Assembly: GCF_041381155.1 (NCBI RefSeq)
Contig: NC_091134.1
Location: forward strand, 10,944,755 to 11,008,754
Origin: Argopecten irradians
Lineage: Eukaryota > Mollusca > Bivalvia > Pectinida > Pectinidae
Reading direction: 5' to 3'
Length of the DNA: 64,000 nucleotides
Shown: positions 1-12,653 of the stretch, piece by piece
How the letters are laid out: the number at the start of each line of letters is the position of its first letter
How positions within the stretch are numbered: position 1 is the first letter of the stretch
The notes under the pieces: model-generated
Databases searched by the model: none
What the model saw: only the letters and a program-made list of their open reading frames with translations
Told to the model about the DNA's origin: nothing
Position numbers and translations under genes: made by a program

Positions 1-630
1 AATGTTTTTGATAGTTTAAAAAATTAAAAGAGAAAAAGGAAAAAAATGCACAAATAACTTGAATAATCATCTGACATGCCAATAAATATCTGATAATTGA
101 AAAATAACCTGATTAATTACTAGAGAATGAAAATTGAATGCTGTTATCTAAGGGAGGCACTATCAAAATGGTTCTGATAAAATTCAGACACTGTAGAAAA
201 AGAAAAGATCAAAATTCATCTTTTTTTGTTAATTCAAATGTGGTAATATGAAATTAAAAATAGACAGCATATAAATTTAACAATAGAGTAAAATTTATTT
301 CACAAAATGAAATTTTGTAGGTATAATTTGTAACCTATTTTTCTGTGTACCCTTAATTTGTAATATCACATTTATTATTCAAAGGAAATTGTGTTCAAAA
401 TACAATTTAGTACACCATTATATTCATTTCACACAAAAAAATTGTGTTTATATACATTGATGAATACAATAAAAAAATTTATAATTTCATAAGTTACAAG
501 ATATCAAAAAGTAAAATTTCAACTTATAATCACATAAATGTACGATATTTAACTCTACAATACAATGGATTTTGTATGTAAGATTATATGCCCTTACTGA
601 ACACAAAAAATGATGTTCATAGCTCAATGA

Positions 631-2844
631 CTATGCCAGTGCTGGCAACTTCTCCGGGGATTTGTAAACAGAAGTATTTCGGAGGTGAAGATCTTTGTTG
701 ATTTTGTTGACGGGATGAAGACTGGTAGACATATTTTTGGGGATAGCGAACCTTGCCTTTACCATGCTGTCTGTAGGGTGCTTGAGGAAGGAATTCTGGT
801 ATGTTGATGAGTAGTCTCCCTTTGTTTCATCAGCAATTTGGCTCTGCCACTTATTTTGAAGATGTTCTAGCAGTCCGAAATTTGTTGGCTTTCCTTAAAA
901 AAATAATAAAAAAGTAATGTAATTGTGATGGAAAGTTAATTAAATTCTATTTAATAATAATGATCGTACTGATTAGTATGACCTTAAATTTGACAAAAAT
1001 GTTTATATACTTTTGATTGAAAATGTTCAGTGTGGGATGAGGAATCTTCGCTCCATCAATTTCTTGCATTTTTTATTTTTTTTTTTATTTATTTGTATAT
1101 TTTTTTTTTATTGTGCTCATACAATTTTTTTTAAAAAACAAATCTCATGCACAAGTTATATAATTCTGCCAAAAATAAATGAGGCTATATTTATTGTACC
1201 TTGAAGGGGATAATCTGATTTCTCAGGTGCCCATGAGAGTTTGTGGCTATTCCAATCTCGTAATCCTGGTAAATCGTTGTTTTCTGTCCAGCGGCCATTA
1301 TAGTGCTCGTCATACCAGGACACGGTGTTGTTGGAGTAACGTTTACCATGATGATAAAATATATGCTCTGGTCCAAGACCATTGTTTTTCAACAAAGCTT
1401 TCCTCCTTACCAACACGTCGGGACGGTGGCCTTTGAAATTACGAAAATCTGCCCTGTGAGTGCTGTTGTGTTTCTGATCTCCTTTATTGAACTGCAATGA
1501 TATAGTAGATTTGTGTGAATGAAATTTTATTTTACCATTTACTGGCTCAGCAAACAATTCATGTATGTCATAGAAGCTGAAAGAGATGCATGTGTTAATA
1601 TGAATATATACTCCCTAACTGGTACACATATACATGTAAATTAAGCTAACCATATAGGTGTTTAGCACGCTGGTAAGTCAAAGATCCACTATTATTCTAT
1701 TACGGCCCTTTCCAGAGGGAACTGTTCTCCTATACCTCGCCAGACAACACTATAGGAGAACTGTTCCCGAGGGAATTTTTTTTTTTTTAATTTTTTTTAT
1801 TAGTTTAACGTCCTATTAACAGCCAGCGTCATTTAAGGACGTGCCAGGTTTGTTGGTGGAGGAAAGCCGGAGTTCCCGGAGAAAAAACCACCGACCAGCG
1901 GTCAGTACCTGGCAACTGCCCCACATGGGATTCGAACCCAGAGGTGGAGGGCATGTGGTAATATGTCGGTACAACGTAACCACTTGGCCACCGCGGCCCC
2001 TTAATCCCGAGGGAAAGGGCCATAACAGATTTAGTACGTCACATGGCATTCATTCTGACGTCATATATTTGGTCGCGTGCTCATTCCCGGGGGACTATAC
2101 TTTAGTATAGTTCCCGTAGTCAGGAAAAGTCTCCTGTTGTCAAGACGGACAGAAAACTGTTGCAAAATAGACCATGGCTGTTATCCAATCGCATTACTAG
2201 TAATTATCATGTGATGTACTAAAGACTAATATATAGAGAGTGTCTCTAGTGGGTCTTTGACTTACTAGCGTGCTAAACACCTATCTCGCTAGCCCGAGAC
2301 ACTCTGGCCCTGACATCAGACCGCTAGACATTATGACAGATAGATGTCTGGTTTAGGGCCAGAGCGTACTGCTATATAAAAACATGGAATAAGCCGACAC
2401 TGTTTGGTATCGGTCTAGGTCATACTGGATATTGACTAAAATGTGGACCAGTAAGTTCTGTGTTATGGATTCAATCCCATTTTGCTTATAAAATTACATG
2501 TAGATTCGGGTTTGTCTAAACCATCATGTAGGATACATGTATGTATGTATGTGATGATAATTAACGTTCAAAATATGAAAGTTATAGTTAAGAATTAGGA
2601 AGGTTAGACATCTCAATGAGTAAAGGAAGTTTATTTTATATGATTATTAAAGGAAAACGTTTTATGACCTATGAAACAGTTATTGAATGTTGCCAGTGTT
2701 AGCAATGCTGAAGATAACAGCGATACTGTATTTACTTACTGTATACCGTTCCTCTGACCAGTTTCCTATCAAAACGCCTGGTGCAAACTTTTGTTCTATC
2801 CTCCATCCAGGCAAATGCCATTTCTGTGGATCCCCTTGAGCCAT
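631..2844 (-). CDS. CFAP107: CFAP107-like cilia/flagella microtubule-associated protein, three exons
   Basis: Predicted exons on the minus strand are 2844-2747, 1576-1200 and 893-631, joining in frame to about 245 residues. The product resembles CFAP107 (C1orf158), a microtubule inner protein of axonemal doublets in motile cilia. Matching blocks, compared from memory, are PGWRIEQKF and LIGNWSEER in exon 1, YDEHYN, LRDWNSHKL and PEKSDYPL in exon 2, and PTNFGLLEHLQ at the start of exon 3, each with a close counterpart in the vertebrate protein. The exon 2/3 junction (G|GA) is in perfect phase. For exon 1 I chose the GTATAC donor after position 2747 because it keeps frame into exon 2; a GTAAGT seven bases downstream would run into a stop. 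The ATG at 2844 is the first in this exon. A possible poly(A) signal (TTTATT on the plus strand) lies at 371-376. The gene diverges from the EF-hand cluster that begins 6.4 kb away. Identity is fairly sure, exact exon 1 less so. Confidence 0.83.
1654..2284. mobile_element. DNA transposon remnant (MITE-like) with ~37-bp terminal inverted repeats
   Basis: The first ~37 bases (from ATAGGTGTTTAGCACGCT) recur inverted at 2248-2284 with only a few mismatches. A second inverted pair lies inside: CGGCCCTTTCC near 1704 and GGAAAGGGCC near 2013. No transposase frame is visible. It sits in intron 1 of the CFAP107-like gene and has been interrupted by a SINE. The target-site duplication is not clear; TA is possible. 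Family unknown. Confidence 0.7.
1776..2004 (-). mobile_element. tRNA-derived SINE, copy 1
   Basis: On the minus strand the element starts with GGGGCCGCGGTGGCC and has a clear RNA polymerase III B box (GGTTCGAATCC). Its body reads CCGGAACTCCGGCTTTCC-like, and it ends in an A-rich tail. The 11-bp direct repeat TCCCGAGGGAA flanks it (1765-1775 and 2005-2015), a good target-site duplication showing insertion into the surrounding MITE. A second copy lies at 36417-36635. The body recalls the conserved central domains of metazoan SINEs (perhaps the Meta-SINE group), but that assignment is from memory. Confidence 0.85.
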
Positions 2845-3639
2845 TACTTTTTTATCAGGTCACACTTTATATTCCTAATATGTTCCCCCCGTTAATTACT
2901 TGTAGCTCGACAACCACACATATATCAATCCGCAACAACTGTTTTTATTTCTATCTCCACCAAAGATATTACAAAAGGTGTTCATTTTTACACTACAATT
3001 TGAAAGATTATTGTGTTAAAAATGTTTTTTTAATCTTGTACATCTTCCTTTCTTGTCCTGTAATGAAATTGTGATGAACTATATTTTTGTGCGGTAGTAC
3101 AACAGCGAACCACTGTTGCTACAACGTTGCTATTCATTCGATACCTCTCAGTTATTTTCCAAGTATTCTATTAAAATCTTCCGAATGATTCGTTGGCGGG
3201 AAACTACAAAGTGAAAGCAGAGTAACTTACAACAAAATATCTCGAGATATATAAAATATCTTTAAACTATTTTGCTGATCAATTGTTTCCAAATATACAT
3301 ATATGTATAATCATGATAATAGCCGTAGAATTCACATAGCAAATTGTCCTAGCCGATTAAAAATTGTCCACCCAGAACAGACTTTACCGAAATGGTTTGT
3401 TTTTCCTCAATAGTAATAACAGAAACATGTTTGACAGTTATGTATATATGTTTCTAGTCATAGTCATACGATTCTTCTCAACCCTGTTATCCAGCTCTTA
3501 TACTTACACGATATAATAAGTTTCACATTATAAATCCTTGTCAAGGACGTATTAAAATTATCTACATATGAGTTATTTCACTTTAATTACTGTCAGAAAC
3601 TGCATAAAGATGACAGGGAGCGGGACCTCCGGTTTAAAA

Positions 3640-3840
3640 AGGCATTTTGCCTTGGCTAACTACTTTTAAGTGTATTCTTTTAAACATGATATTTTTGCAT
3701 AAATACAAAGTTTAAACATTATATCATGGTTTGATGTGATCAGTTTTCCCGATTTATGATATTAAATGTGATTTTTGAAAGCATGAAAATAAGAAATTTT
3801 ACCTGGGTTCTTTTTTCGAAAATAAGGCATTCAAAACAGG
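3640..3840 (+). repeat. Dispersed repeat, copy 1
   Basis: The stretch starting near CCTTGGCTAACTACTTTTAA matches, in reverse orientation, 35183-35378: shared blocks include TTTTTGCATA, AAAGTTTAAACATTA, TATGGTTTGAT (here CATGGTTTGAT), TTTGAAAGCATG and TTTTTCGAAAA. No coding potential. It lies directly beside the left 510-bp arm and may be part of a larger element. Family unknown. Confidence 0.6.
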
Positions 3841-3855
3841 AAGTGAGTTTTGACC

Positions 3856-4366
3856 AAGTTCTAATCAATCATTAAGGAGGAACAGGAGTTGTATAGATCA
3901 AACAACAACATGTTACATGTTCTGTGTAATTTCCCTTGAACAATTTCTGTCGTGTAATGTGAATGAGTATGTTGCTTCCAACACTCTGGTCGGTCCCGTC
4001 TTCTACGTACTCTAGCCGTATCATAGTCTTCTTAATAATTAAGAAGCCCCCAAAGACTTAGTTTTAAGATGCTTGTTGGGGCAATAGCGTGAGAAAGTAT
4101 TAATTGCATTTTTTAAATTTGTGTAGGCATGCGTGTACATATGATAAAATGTAAGATATTAATAAGTGTGTGGTTATTATTGAACGCTTGTGGGGGCAAA
4201 GGACATTATGGTGGCATATTTCTGCCATCGAGTTGCCGACTTACATGTACGACTTAATGATGTCGACATAATTAAGGCATTAAATCGACATCATATCGGA
4301 AGATGTCGACATAAACAGAAGAATATGTCGACTTACCACATGTTCATGCCCACATAATGATTCCAT
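3856..4366 (+). repeat. Left arm of a long inverted repeat pair (~510 bp)
   Basis: This segment recurs in inverted orientation at 8136-8648 with scattered substitutions and small gaps. Shared landmarks are GGGACCG/CGGTCCC, the palindrome CTTCTTAATAATTAAGAAG, a TGTCGAC-rich stretch, and the inner edge CCCACATAATGATTCC. The arms are separated by about 3.8 kb. They may be two inverted copies of one repeat or the ends of one large element; no transposase was seen between them. Confidence 0.75.
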
Positions 4367-5289
4367 ATACACTTAGACAAAGTTTGTGTTAGCTTACAGA
4401 AGGCTTAGGGTAGACTTTGATTGTGAAACATTGATAAATTGAAGATTACATGTTGTGCCAGATGTCAAAGTTTATGTATATACTTGACACTTACTTGAAA
4501 CGTCATCTAATAAAGTTGTGTTGAAATTATAATTGATGTTGACCAAGAAATATACCAGTCTAAATTTTGGTTGAATAATGCATGGAAAGTGAATTATAAT
4601 CTTAACTTTTCCACTTTGTGAAAAATCCTTCAAAACGGATTATCCCCCTTGATTGAAATATTATGACAAACCATGTACATTTGCTATGATATGAAGGTTT
4701 TTTTTTTCATTTTTTTTAATTAAAAAATGAAAGCAGATTAAATTTATTAATCAAATATGTGGATGAATTTAATTTAAAAAAAATAATATCAAAGCAAAAT
4801 ATTTATGATTGTAATTCTATTGTTGTTGTTTTTGTACTTGCTGTAAAGTGAGAAAAACCATGTTGTGGAGAAGAAGTTTGTTAGAATTTGAATTGTTTGC
4901 AAATGGATGAGAGTTGAGAATGAGCAGAAGGCAATAAGGATATATATGTCTAACAGTCACCTGAATTCCAATATGCACAGTTATAGATAAGGTTTTGCTT
5001 TTAAATAAATAATAAATATGCTCAGCCCTGTGACTTGGCACATAGGTCAAGATCACTGATTTGAACAAACTTTGCATCTCTTCATCCCAGCATGCTATGG
5101 CCCAATATCATGTCCATGTATGAGGTTCTTTGTTATTAAGAAGATTGTAAATTGTTTGCAACAGACACTGGTTGATGCCGGCCAAAAGACAATTGCAATA
5201 GGTCACTTGAAGCTTCACTCCCACGGGAGGAGATTAATTCAACACACAACCATTATATACTTTATATAGACAGTGGCGACGCTGACAGG

Positions 5290-5640
5290 AAATTAATGAA
5301 GATGCAAAATGGCGTGCGAGCGTTGAAGGGTCGAGATTTGTGTGGGGGTTCGGGGGTCTCACCCGGAAAAAAATATTACGATTTAGAATGGCTGAGATGA
5401 GTTTTACGATGTATTTTGATGATTTGATGATTTTGCGAGCGCCTGATGCGCGAGATTTTGGTGTTTGGGGGGTCTGGGAGTCTTATCCGAAAAAAAAAAA
5501 ATTACGATTTTGATGATTTTGCAAGCGCCGGATGCGCGAGATTTTTTTTTTTTTTTTTTGTGTTGGGAGGGGGAGGGGGTCCGGGGGTCTCCCCCGGGAA
5601 AAAATAATACGATTTAGAATGGCCGAGATGAGTTTTGAGA
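5290..5640 (+). repeat. Degenerate ~110-bp tandem repeat
   Basis: Three imperfect units each contain a GCGAGCG-like stretch with CGAGATTT, a G-run ending GGGGGTCT, a CCGGAAAAAA-like A-run, then ATTACGATTT followed in two units by AGAATGG and GAGATGAGTTTT. The G-rich tract on one strand stands out from the AT-rich surroundings. Unit boundaries are approximate. Confidence 0.6.
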
Positions 5641-6734
5641 TGTATTTTGAGAAAGCGTTCTTAACGTGGTAATTTAATTGTCTTGCTAAGACATATAAGC
5701 AAATTAATATTTTAAGAAACATGTTTTGAATAGTAGAATCCCTTGATGGACATTTTTAGTCTAGTTCATGTGTATTGAATTTTAGTGTTAAAGATTTGAA
5801 CATTACGTGATTGAACGTTTTAGGAAATGTGCCGCAAAGCGGCAAAATTTTCTAAAATGAAGTACGAAAAATGTGCAGGAGGACTCTTTTTCTTCCTAGG
5901 CCCCTGCAGTTGCACATTAAATTTTAATGAACTTAGTACCCACTACTGACTGATGTAAATCATGCCAATAAAATATGGATCTTTTCTCTATATCTGTAAT
6001 TCTTTACCTTTTTCTTTCCTCTTTGAAATGTTTTATAACATGGGAAAACTAAAAATGAAGTCTATATAGCAGTAATAAAAAAACATAGCCATCTGTCAGC
6101 CATGTTTTTTTTTTTTAATGAAACAATACTGTATGTATAAGCACCATATATATATTGGCCTATCAAGCCCATGAAATCAGTCAGGGATGAGGTATCAATT
6201 TAACCTTTTAATCTATGAAAAGTATTTGATTCCATTACATCTGTTACATTTCCTATGAAATTTGAGCAAATAATGCTCATAAATGTTTTATATAAACTAT
6301 GGTTAATTCGACCCTCTCCGCCTGGGGAAAATTCCGAGACCCAAGAGCCATGAAATTCACAATATTGATAGAGGGCCTTGAGACCTTTCAATCTATGAAG
6401 AGTATTTCTGACAAACAAAATGATACATTTTTGTTCGGAACCTACCGAAGCATAATGAGTTAGGTCCTAGGTCCCAATTTACCAGGCGTGAAGCTGCCAT
6501 GTCAGCACATTTACAGTATAAGCCCGTGCATGCACATCATTTTCCTCAGTTTGTGTACACATGTATTCGATTTCCAGAAATCTAAGTGGGCTACACGAAA
6601 ACTTAACCATTTGTTTGGAAAGTATATGGAAAATAAACAATGTTATGATAGTATATTGCTTAGCAATTTCAAATGGTGGAAATCAAACCACGATCTGTGG
6701 GGGATTTTCCCCATAAGGGTACAAAACACGCGTT

Positions 6735-7360
6735 CGTAGTGAAACAAGTCACGTGCTTATACCTCATTCATGCCATTGGCCGAAATAAATGTGGAATTGT
6801 ATTATGGGTAACTAATGATCACATGAGTGTGTGTTTACTTCCAAATATAGTGATTTCTCTGACCTGGTATTTAGTATATATAATTTGGCCTTTTGACGAA
6901 GATCTTATTTTCTCTGTGTTATATGTATCTGTTCTGAAACCTAAATCAGGTAATTATATATATAAATATAAATTCAGAATTCTATGAATTTAGCCGGGAG
7001 TAGCCGATCTTCGCTGATCCTAGATTAGACGGTTAGACCTATTGAATCGGTCGATTCGCAATATATCATTTATTTACAAAACGTGAAAATGGCAGTTTTA
7101 TAATTCATTTCAGTTCATTATTTACAGTAAAACAGTACATATGTGCAAGTCAGAATGATATGCATGCAATATTAATGCCATTTTGGAGTCTAGATATTTT
7201 CAAATAAACCAATTTTTCCGAGGAAATGGCAAGGAAACTATCACCATATTTGGAAGTAAACACACAATCACGTGATCACTAGTTACCCATAATACAATTG
7301 TATATTCCGACCAATTGCATGAATGAGGTCATAAGCACGTGACTTGTTTTACTATTAACT
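6735..7360. mobile_element. MITE-like element with ~125-bp terminal inverted repeats
   Basis: The left end, from AAACAAGTCACGTGCTTAT to about 6858, recurs inverted at about 7236-7360: shared blocks are CCTCATTCATGC, GTATTATGGGTAACTA, TGATCAC and GTGTGTTTACTTCCAAATAT. The centre is unique AT-rich sequence without a transposase frame. Target duplication not resolved. Confidence 0.65.
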
Positions 7361-8135
7361 ACAAAAATAGATGCAGATGTATTCAGAGTTCTGAGTTTAA
7401 AATCGCGTCCAGGGAGGATTTTTAGCCCAAAGCTTGAATCTGGCCATTAAGACCATAACAAAAATTCGTTGTGCCTTTATATACATGTAAGTGTATCGAG
7501 GGATGTAAATATTTATGTATATATGGACTGTGAAAGCTAACAAGGAAAGTTGGTTTCCCAATGTGTATTGTGTACCTGTACTGTGACCTTTATGGCTTTT
7601 AAATTACGTAACTGGTATTTTTCGTTATTCGCAAGAAAATAAAACATGGAAAAATAATTGTTTTGCATTTTTCATTCATTCTTTTAATATAGTATAGTAC
7701 GGTATGTACTACATGGACTTACATGTAGTACGAATGCCAATCCAAAAAATACACACACAGCTTTTAAACAAATTTTCAACTAACGGTTATATATATAAAT
7801 AAATAATGATGGCCAACTTAGGATGGAAATGCACTCTAACTTCCTCATCTCGGACTAACAGCTACATACACGCAGGCTACAGCTGCATGGCTGGGATGTG
7901 CAGGATCACAATTTTAAAATTTTGAAATCAAATAAATGAAAACCTGAATTAACAAAATCAACGTCGATCTCTGCTGTATGGTGCCTTGCTGCAAATACAC
8001 AGTGCTTTATGAAAGGGTGGCCTTTGATTTCCACTTATCTTTTAGTTTAGATGTCGACAACAATACCTGACAAGTCGGTGTCACACCCGAGCATAAACAG
8101 GATTAATCGCTGAGTTACCGACTTTCTACATAATT

Positions 8136-8648
8136 ATCTCGGAATCATTATGTGGGCATGAACATGTGGTAAGTCGACATATTCTTCTGTTTATGTCGAT
8201 ATCTTCCGATATGATGTCGACTTAATGCCTTAATTATGTCGACATCATTAAGTCGTAAGTCGGCAACTCGATGGCAGAAATATGCCACCATGATATCCTT
8301 TGCCACCACACGCGTTCTATAATAACCACACACTTATTAATATCTTACATTTTATCATATGTACACGCATGTCTACACAAATTTAAAAAATGCAATTAAT
8401 ATTTTCTCACGCTATTGTCCCACCAAGCATCTTAAAACTAAGTCTTTGAGGGCTTCTTAATTATTAAGAAGACTATGATACGGCTAGAGTACGTAGAAGA
8501 CGGGACCGAACAGAGTGTTGGAAGCAATATACTCATTTACATTACACGACAGAAATTGTACAAGGGAAATTACACAGAACATGTAACAAGTTGTTGTTTG
8601 ATCTATAGAACTCCTTTTCCTCAATAACGATTGATTAGAACCTGGTTC
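8136..8648 (-). repeat. Right arm of the ~510-bp inverted repeat pair
   Basis: Inverted counterpart of 3856-4366. The inner edge is GGAATCATTATGTGGG, and the TGTCGAC-rich stretch, CTTCTTAATTATTAAGAAG and GGGACCG blocks follow in mirror order. Its outer edge, near GATTAGAACC, lies about 600 bp upstream of EF-hand gene A, so it could contribute to that gene's 5' flank. Confidence 0.75.
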
Positions 8649-9240
8649 GTAAGCTCTATGTCAAATTCAATCCCAAGTCGCAAGGTTTTGTTTCAGAAAA
8701 TAAATAAACCATTAGTATCGTGCAACGTCTCGTTTACGTATAATTATAGATTTATAACCTCCTACCCGGCGTTTTATTTGCCTTGTAACAATGGCCGCGT
8801 AACAATAGAACGCCGGCTACAGTAACCATTGTATGTAACTTCTCTCAACGAATGAATTAAATGTTCTTTTAAGACATCGATCGACCAGAAAGATATCACA
8901 TAATACTATCTAAGTATTGTGTTCCTTGCGTGAGCTACGCTTGGAAAACTATACAATTTAAGCACTTAACACCAAGTAGAAAATTAACAATACAATTACG
9001 CAAAACTATATATACATCGAAAATAAAACTTGCGTACAAACGGATCTTAACGTCACACAAATAGGAAATTATAGTGAAGTAAACATGAAGGAATTTAATG
9101 ATACTCTTTAACTGTGTTTAATTAGTGTCAGGTCAAGAATATATTAAATCAAGCTAACCAGGAATTGGTGATCCAAATACGTCTCCCATGTATATGGTGC
9201 TGGTATAGAGACTTCACACAACGACAACGCCACAGCCAAC

Positions 9241-12200
9241 ATGGTAAGTAATACATATATAATTCTTCAGTTTGTTGTAATTTCCTGAAATATTATATAT
9301 AAAGTTAAAGCATACATTTGAATAGGTGTAGTTTTGGGGTTTTCCATATATAATTGTGAGAAGAAAATAATTGTAAAAAAAATGGTGTTAGCTTTAGAGC
9401 TTATACATGTCCTATATAGTGATATGATCACTAGGTATTAGTGAAATTCACTAATTCTGAACTAGCGTTATAAACATATTGGTTATTTATGTAAAAATAC
9501 CCAATACATATGTATTTTATATGTCTTTAACAGGGTCAAATGGATTTATGATCATATATATTCATGTATTAGCCTAATGTGTTCAAATATGAACGCATTA
9601 GATTTTAAAGCTTTGAAAATTTATCCGTTTATCAAATTTCTTTTTTTTTTCACGTGATTTCTTACATGAATCATGCTCCAGATTTTTTACTGGCGAATTA
9701 CTAAATTTTGACGTTCTATAATGGTATCTGTGCCTAATTGCTCAGAAGTATAGTGGTACGTATATGACCAAAGCAATAAGCTTGATATTTTTTTCATAGG
9801 TCATGTGCTACAGAACATTCCTTATCTTCCTATCTTTCTTACAAAGGACAATGCGAAGGGATATTTGAAGCATTTGAGAACTTCATGAATTTGTGTCCTG
9901 ATATCCATTTATAACTTATTTCCATCGTTATTTGAAAAAAATACCTTTATTCTATCTTATCTTCGTTTTCTTTGGTGTCTTAATTTTAACGTTTTCCCAT
10001 CATTCACAATTTACATATGTGGCTTTCTTTGTTTCACACCCATTCAATAATGTACGATGTTACATGGTATCATTTCGAGAGCAAACCCGATATGTCACCA
10101 TCAATATAGAATATCCTATATCAAGGTTTACAAATAAGAAGTATCAAATCCTACAATGACGTATTCTATAAAGCTTGGTTCACCATTACAGGCAGACGAG
10201 TTGACAGAGGATGAAATAGCAGGTATGTCATGGATATTCAATTTAAATATATTACATGATAGATGGGTTTTTTTATCAACTTTGTAACAAATATTTAAAC
10301 ATTCATTGAAAAAGGTTCTTGATAAATTGTCATATTCAGAAATCATCGTTCATTCAACGAAATTTGACATTATTTTTAGTGTTACATTTGTTATGTAAAT
10401 GATTGACGTTAAACAACTATAGGCAAATATGTTATACATCCATTAACTATATTTATCTTGATAAATAACAACTCTGTATCATTATTTATACTGGACAGGC
10501 ACGTGTTCGGAACGGTAAAGTAATAAGAAAATTGAGCCACGATCTCTGGTTCCTAATTTTAAATTACAGTTTCGAACGATAAGGGGAGGTTCAATCTGAT
10601 CTTGATGAAACAGTTACAGTCATTCCTCGGTAACTCGAGTTCCAAGTGTTCAAGTTACCGATGTTCGACTGTTATAATATATGAATACGTTTTGTGTAAT
10701 TGCATTCCATGAACCGAATTATCCAAAAGTCAATTATAATCCACATATACCCTTTTCTGTAATTAGAGATAAAAGAAGCCTTTAGCTTAGTGGACAAAGA
10801 TGGCGACGGGGCTATTTCCACGAAGGAAGTCGGAAATGTAATGAGGTCACTAGGTCAAAACCCTTCCGAGCAGGAACTCCAGGAAAGGATAGATGAACTA
10901 GAGGAGGAGGATAAAGGTAATGATCTGTCCTTCTGTGTTTTAACGTGTCTTAATTAACTAATACATATATCGTCGTTCCAAACAAATCATATCCTGGCTA
11001 GAAGGTCAACCGTATATAATGATATAATGAATGCTGCCATATTAGCATGGGCAGTAGTCCGAATTAAATTAAAATTTAATATTTTTTGTAATAGCTATAG
11101 AACCAGATATTTATAAAGAGTAAGTTTTATAAGCGTCATCGCCATAAACTACAATCTATGTTCTTATATACATGTGGTCTCAATCTCAAATGGGTGGCTA
11201 CATGTGTGTCAGTTCACGGTCATGGGTATTTCATCAAGTTTAGTGTCTCTGCATAGTAGTTAAAGATGGTAATGCATGTTGAAAATATTCTTGTTGAGAT
11301 AAAACGATTATTCAATTTCGAACCCCGATAATCCAACTTGAAATAAACAATAAACATTGGACTCATCTGACAATGTGTCACTTCCTTAAACAAGTTATTG
11401 ATATACAGGGGTGTCTACAACCCATTTTAAAGATAAAATACTTGTGAATCTTTTTAACTTTAATTATCAGCTTTAAACCTCTTGAATTGCACGTTACATT
11501 TGGTGGCAACGGTGGGATTCGATCATGCATCCGAAGATATCTCAAACCAGGCATATTGATCTCACAAAGTTAGTGTATCATTTATTTGGCTGATATTATA
11601 AATATGATTCCACCATAACATCATCTTATCCATAACCATCCTGTAACATCGTTCAAGAGGATTCTAGTGGAGTTAGGATATCCACCATTGTCCTATGCAT
11701 GCATGAACCGACATTTCAAACAGCCGCAGCATGTTCAGTAATTATTTGCTATTTTGTACGCCAATTCAACAGTAATTAAGCTTTTTATACTTTTGTGTAG
11801 GTGGCCTGGTAGAATTCCCGGCATTTCTGGCGTTGATGTCTAAATCTATGAAGGAGAAAGATACGGAGGAGGACCTTCGGGAGGCCTTCAGAGTTTTTGA
11901 TAAAGACGGCAATGGCTACATAGCTACACCAGACCTCCGGCAGGCGATGATTAATTTAGGAGAGAAACTAACAGACGAGGAAGTGGAAGAAATGATCAAG
12001 GAGGCTGATAAAACAGGTTCTGGGCAGATTGCATTTGAAGGTATATTCCTATTAAACAAATTGATTATAAAGACTCTTCCTTCTCTTCTCTCTCCCCTCT
12101 TCCTCAGCCCCTCATACCTTTTTCCCTCATAACCCAATTCCTCATCTCAATCAGCTCCGCCTCCTCATTTTCCAACTTCGCCTCCTCCGCAGCTGCTCCC

Positions 12201-12353
12201 ATTTTGTTGCTCTTTTCCTTCTCCCCTCATCCCTTCCTCCTCCTGTCGCATTCCTAGGATATCTTTTAACAATTCTATAGAAGAATAGAAAATCAATGTA
12301 TAATTTCATGTTTCTTTTGATTTACAGAATTCGCCGCTCATATACTAAGTTGA
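9241..12353 (+). CDS. Calmodulin-like EF-hand protein A (149 aa)
   Basis: Exons: 9241-9243 (ATG only, followed by GTAAGT), 10192-10222, 10767-10916, 11801-12040, 12328-12353. The spliced frame gives 149 residues, calmodulin's own length including the initiator Met, beginning [19 protein letters not shown]1 (residues 21-32, [12 protein letters not shown]) is canonical. The EF2 loop is degenerate: Glu at position 1, one extra residue and Ala where Glu should be at position 12, so calcium binding there is unlikely. EF3 ([12 protein letters not shown]) has Asp at position 12, which in EF-hands generally lowers calcium affinity or selectivity. EF4 ([12 protein letters not shown]) is plausible but weaker. 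All splice sites are GT-AG and the introns fall at calmodulin-like positions. First gene of the seven-member tandem array. Acts presumably as a cytosolic calcium sensor; its partner is unknown. Confidence 0.88.
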
Positions 12354-12645
12354 AGAACATCAACCCAGCAGAAGGATCATTTTTAAGTATGTCAGCTCAA
12401 AAGAAGAAGAAATTATCAAGAAGACAATTAGACTACGTACCAAGCGATGAACGATTCTGTAGAATTCTTTACTTCGTACGAGAATTTAACTGTATCACGT
12501 TGAGTTCACCATGAAACGTTTAAGTCTTTTTGGACCTGATGAATTCCATTTCTTTTTGTATAACCTATTGATATGTGGAGGTGCTATTAATTTTCTACAC
12601 ATCTGATATATCCTTCAACAACGTGTAATTATGTCAATTATCCTT

Positions 12646-12651
12646 AATAAA
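12646..12651 (+). promoter_or_regulatory. Poly(A) signal, gene A
   Basis: AATAAA about 295 bases after the stop codon of EF-hand gene A; the first clear signal downstream. Confidence 0.55.
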
Positions 12652-12653
12652 TT

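Larger units (their letters stand above)
2845..9240. other. Intergenic region between CFAP107-like gene and EF-hand gene A
   Basis: No convincing coding region on either strand. It holds the promoters of two genes that point away from each other, plus repeats: a fragment at 3640-3840 related to 35183-35378, two inverted ~510-bp arms, a short GC-richer tandem repeat near 5290-5640 and an inverted-repeat element near 6735-7360. The remainder is AT-rich and unremarkable. Confidence 0.6.
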
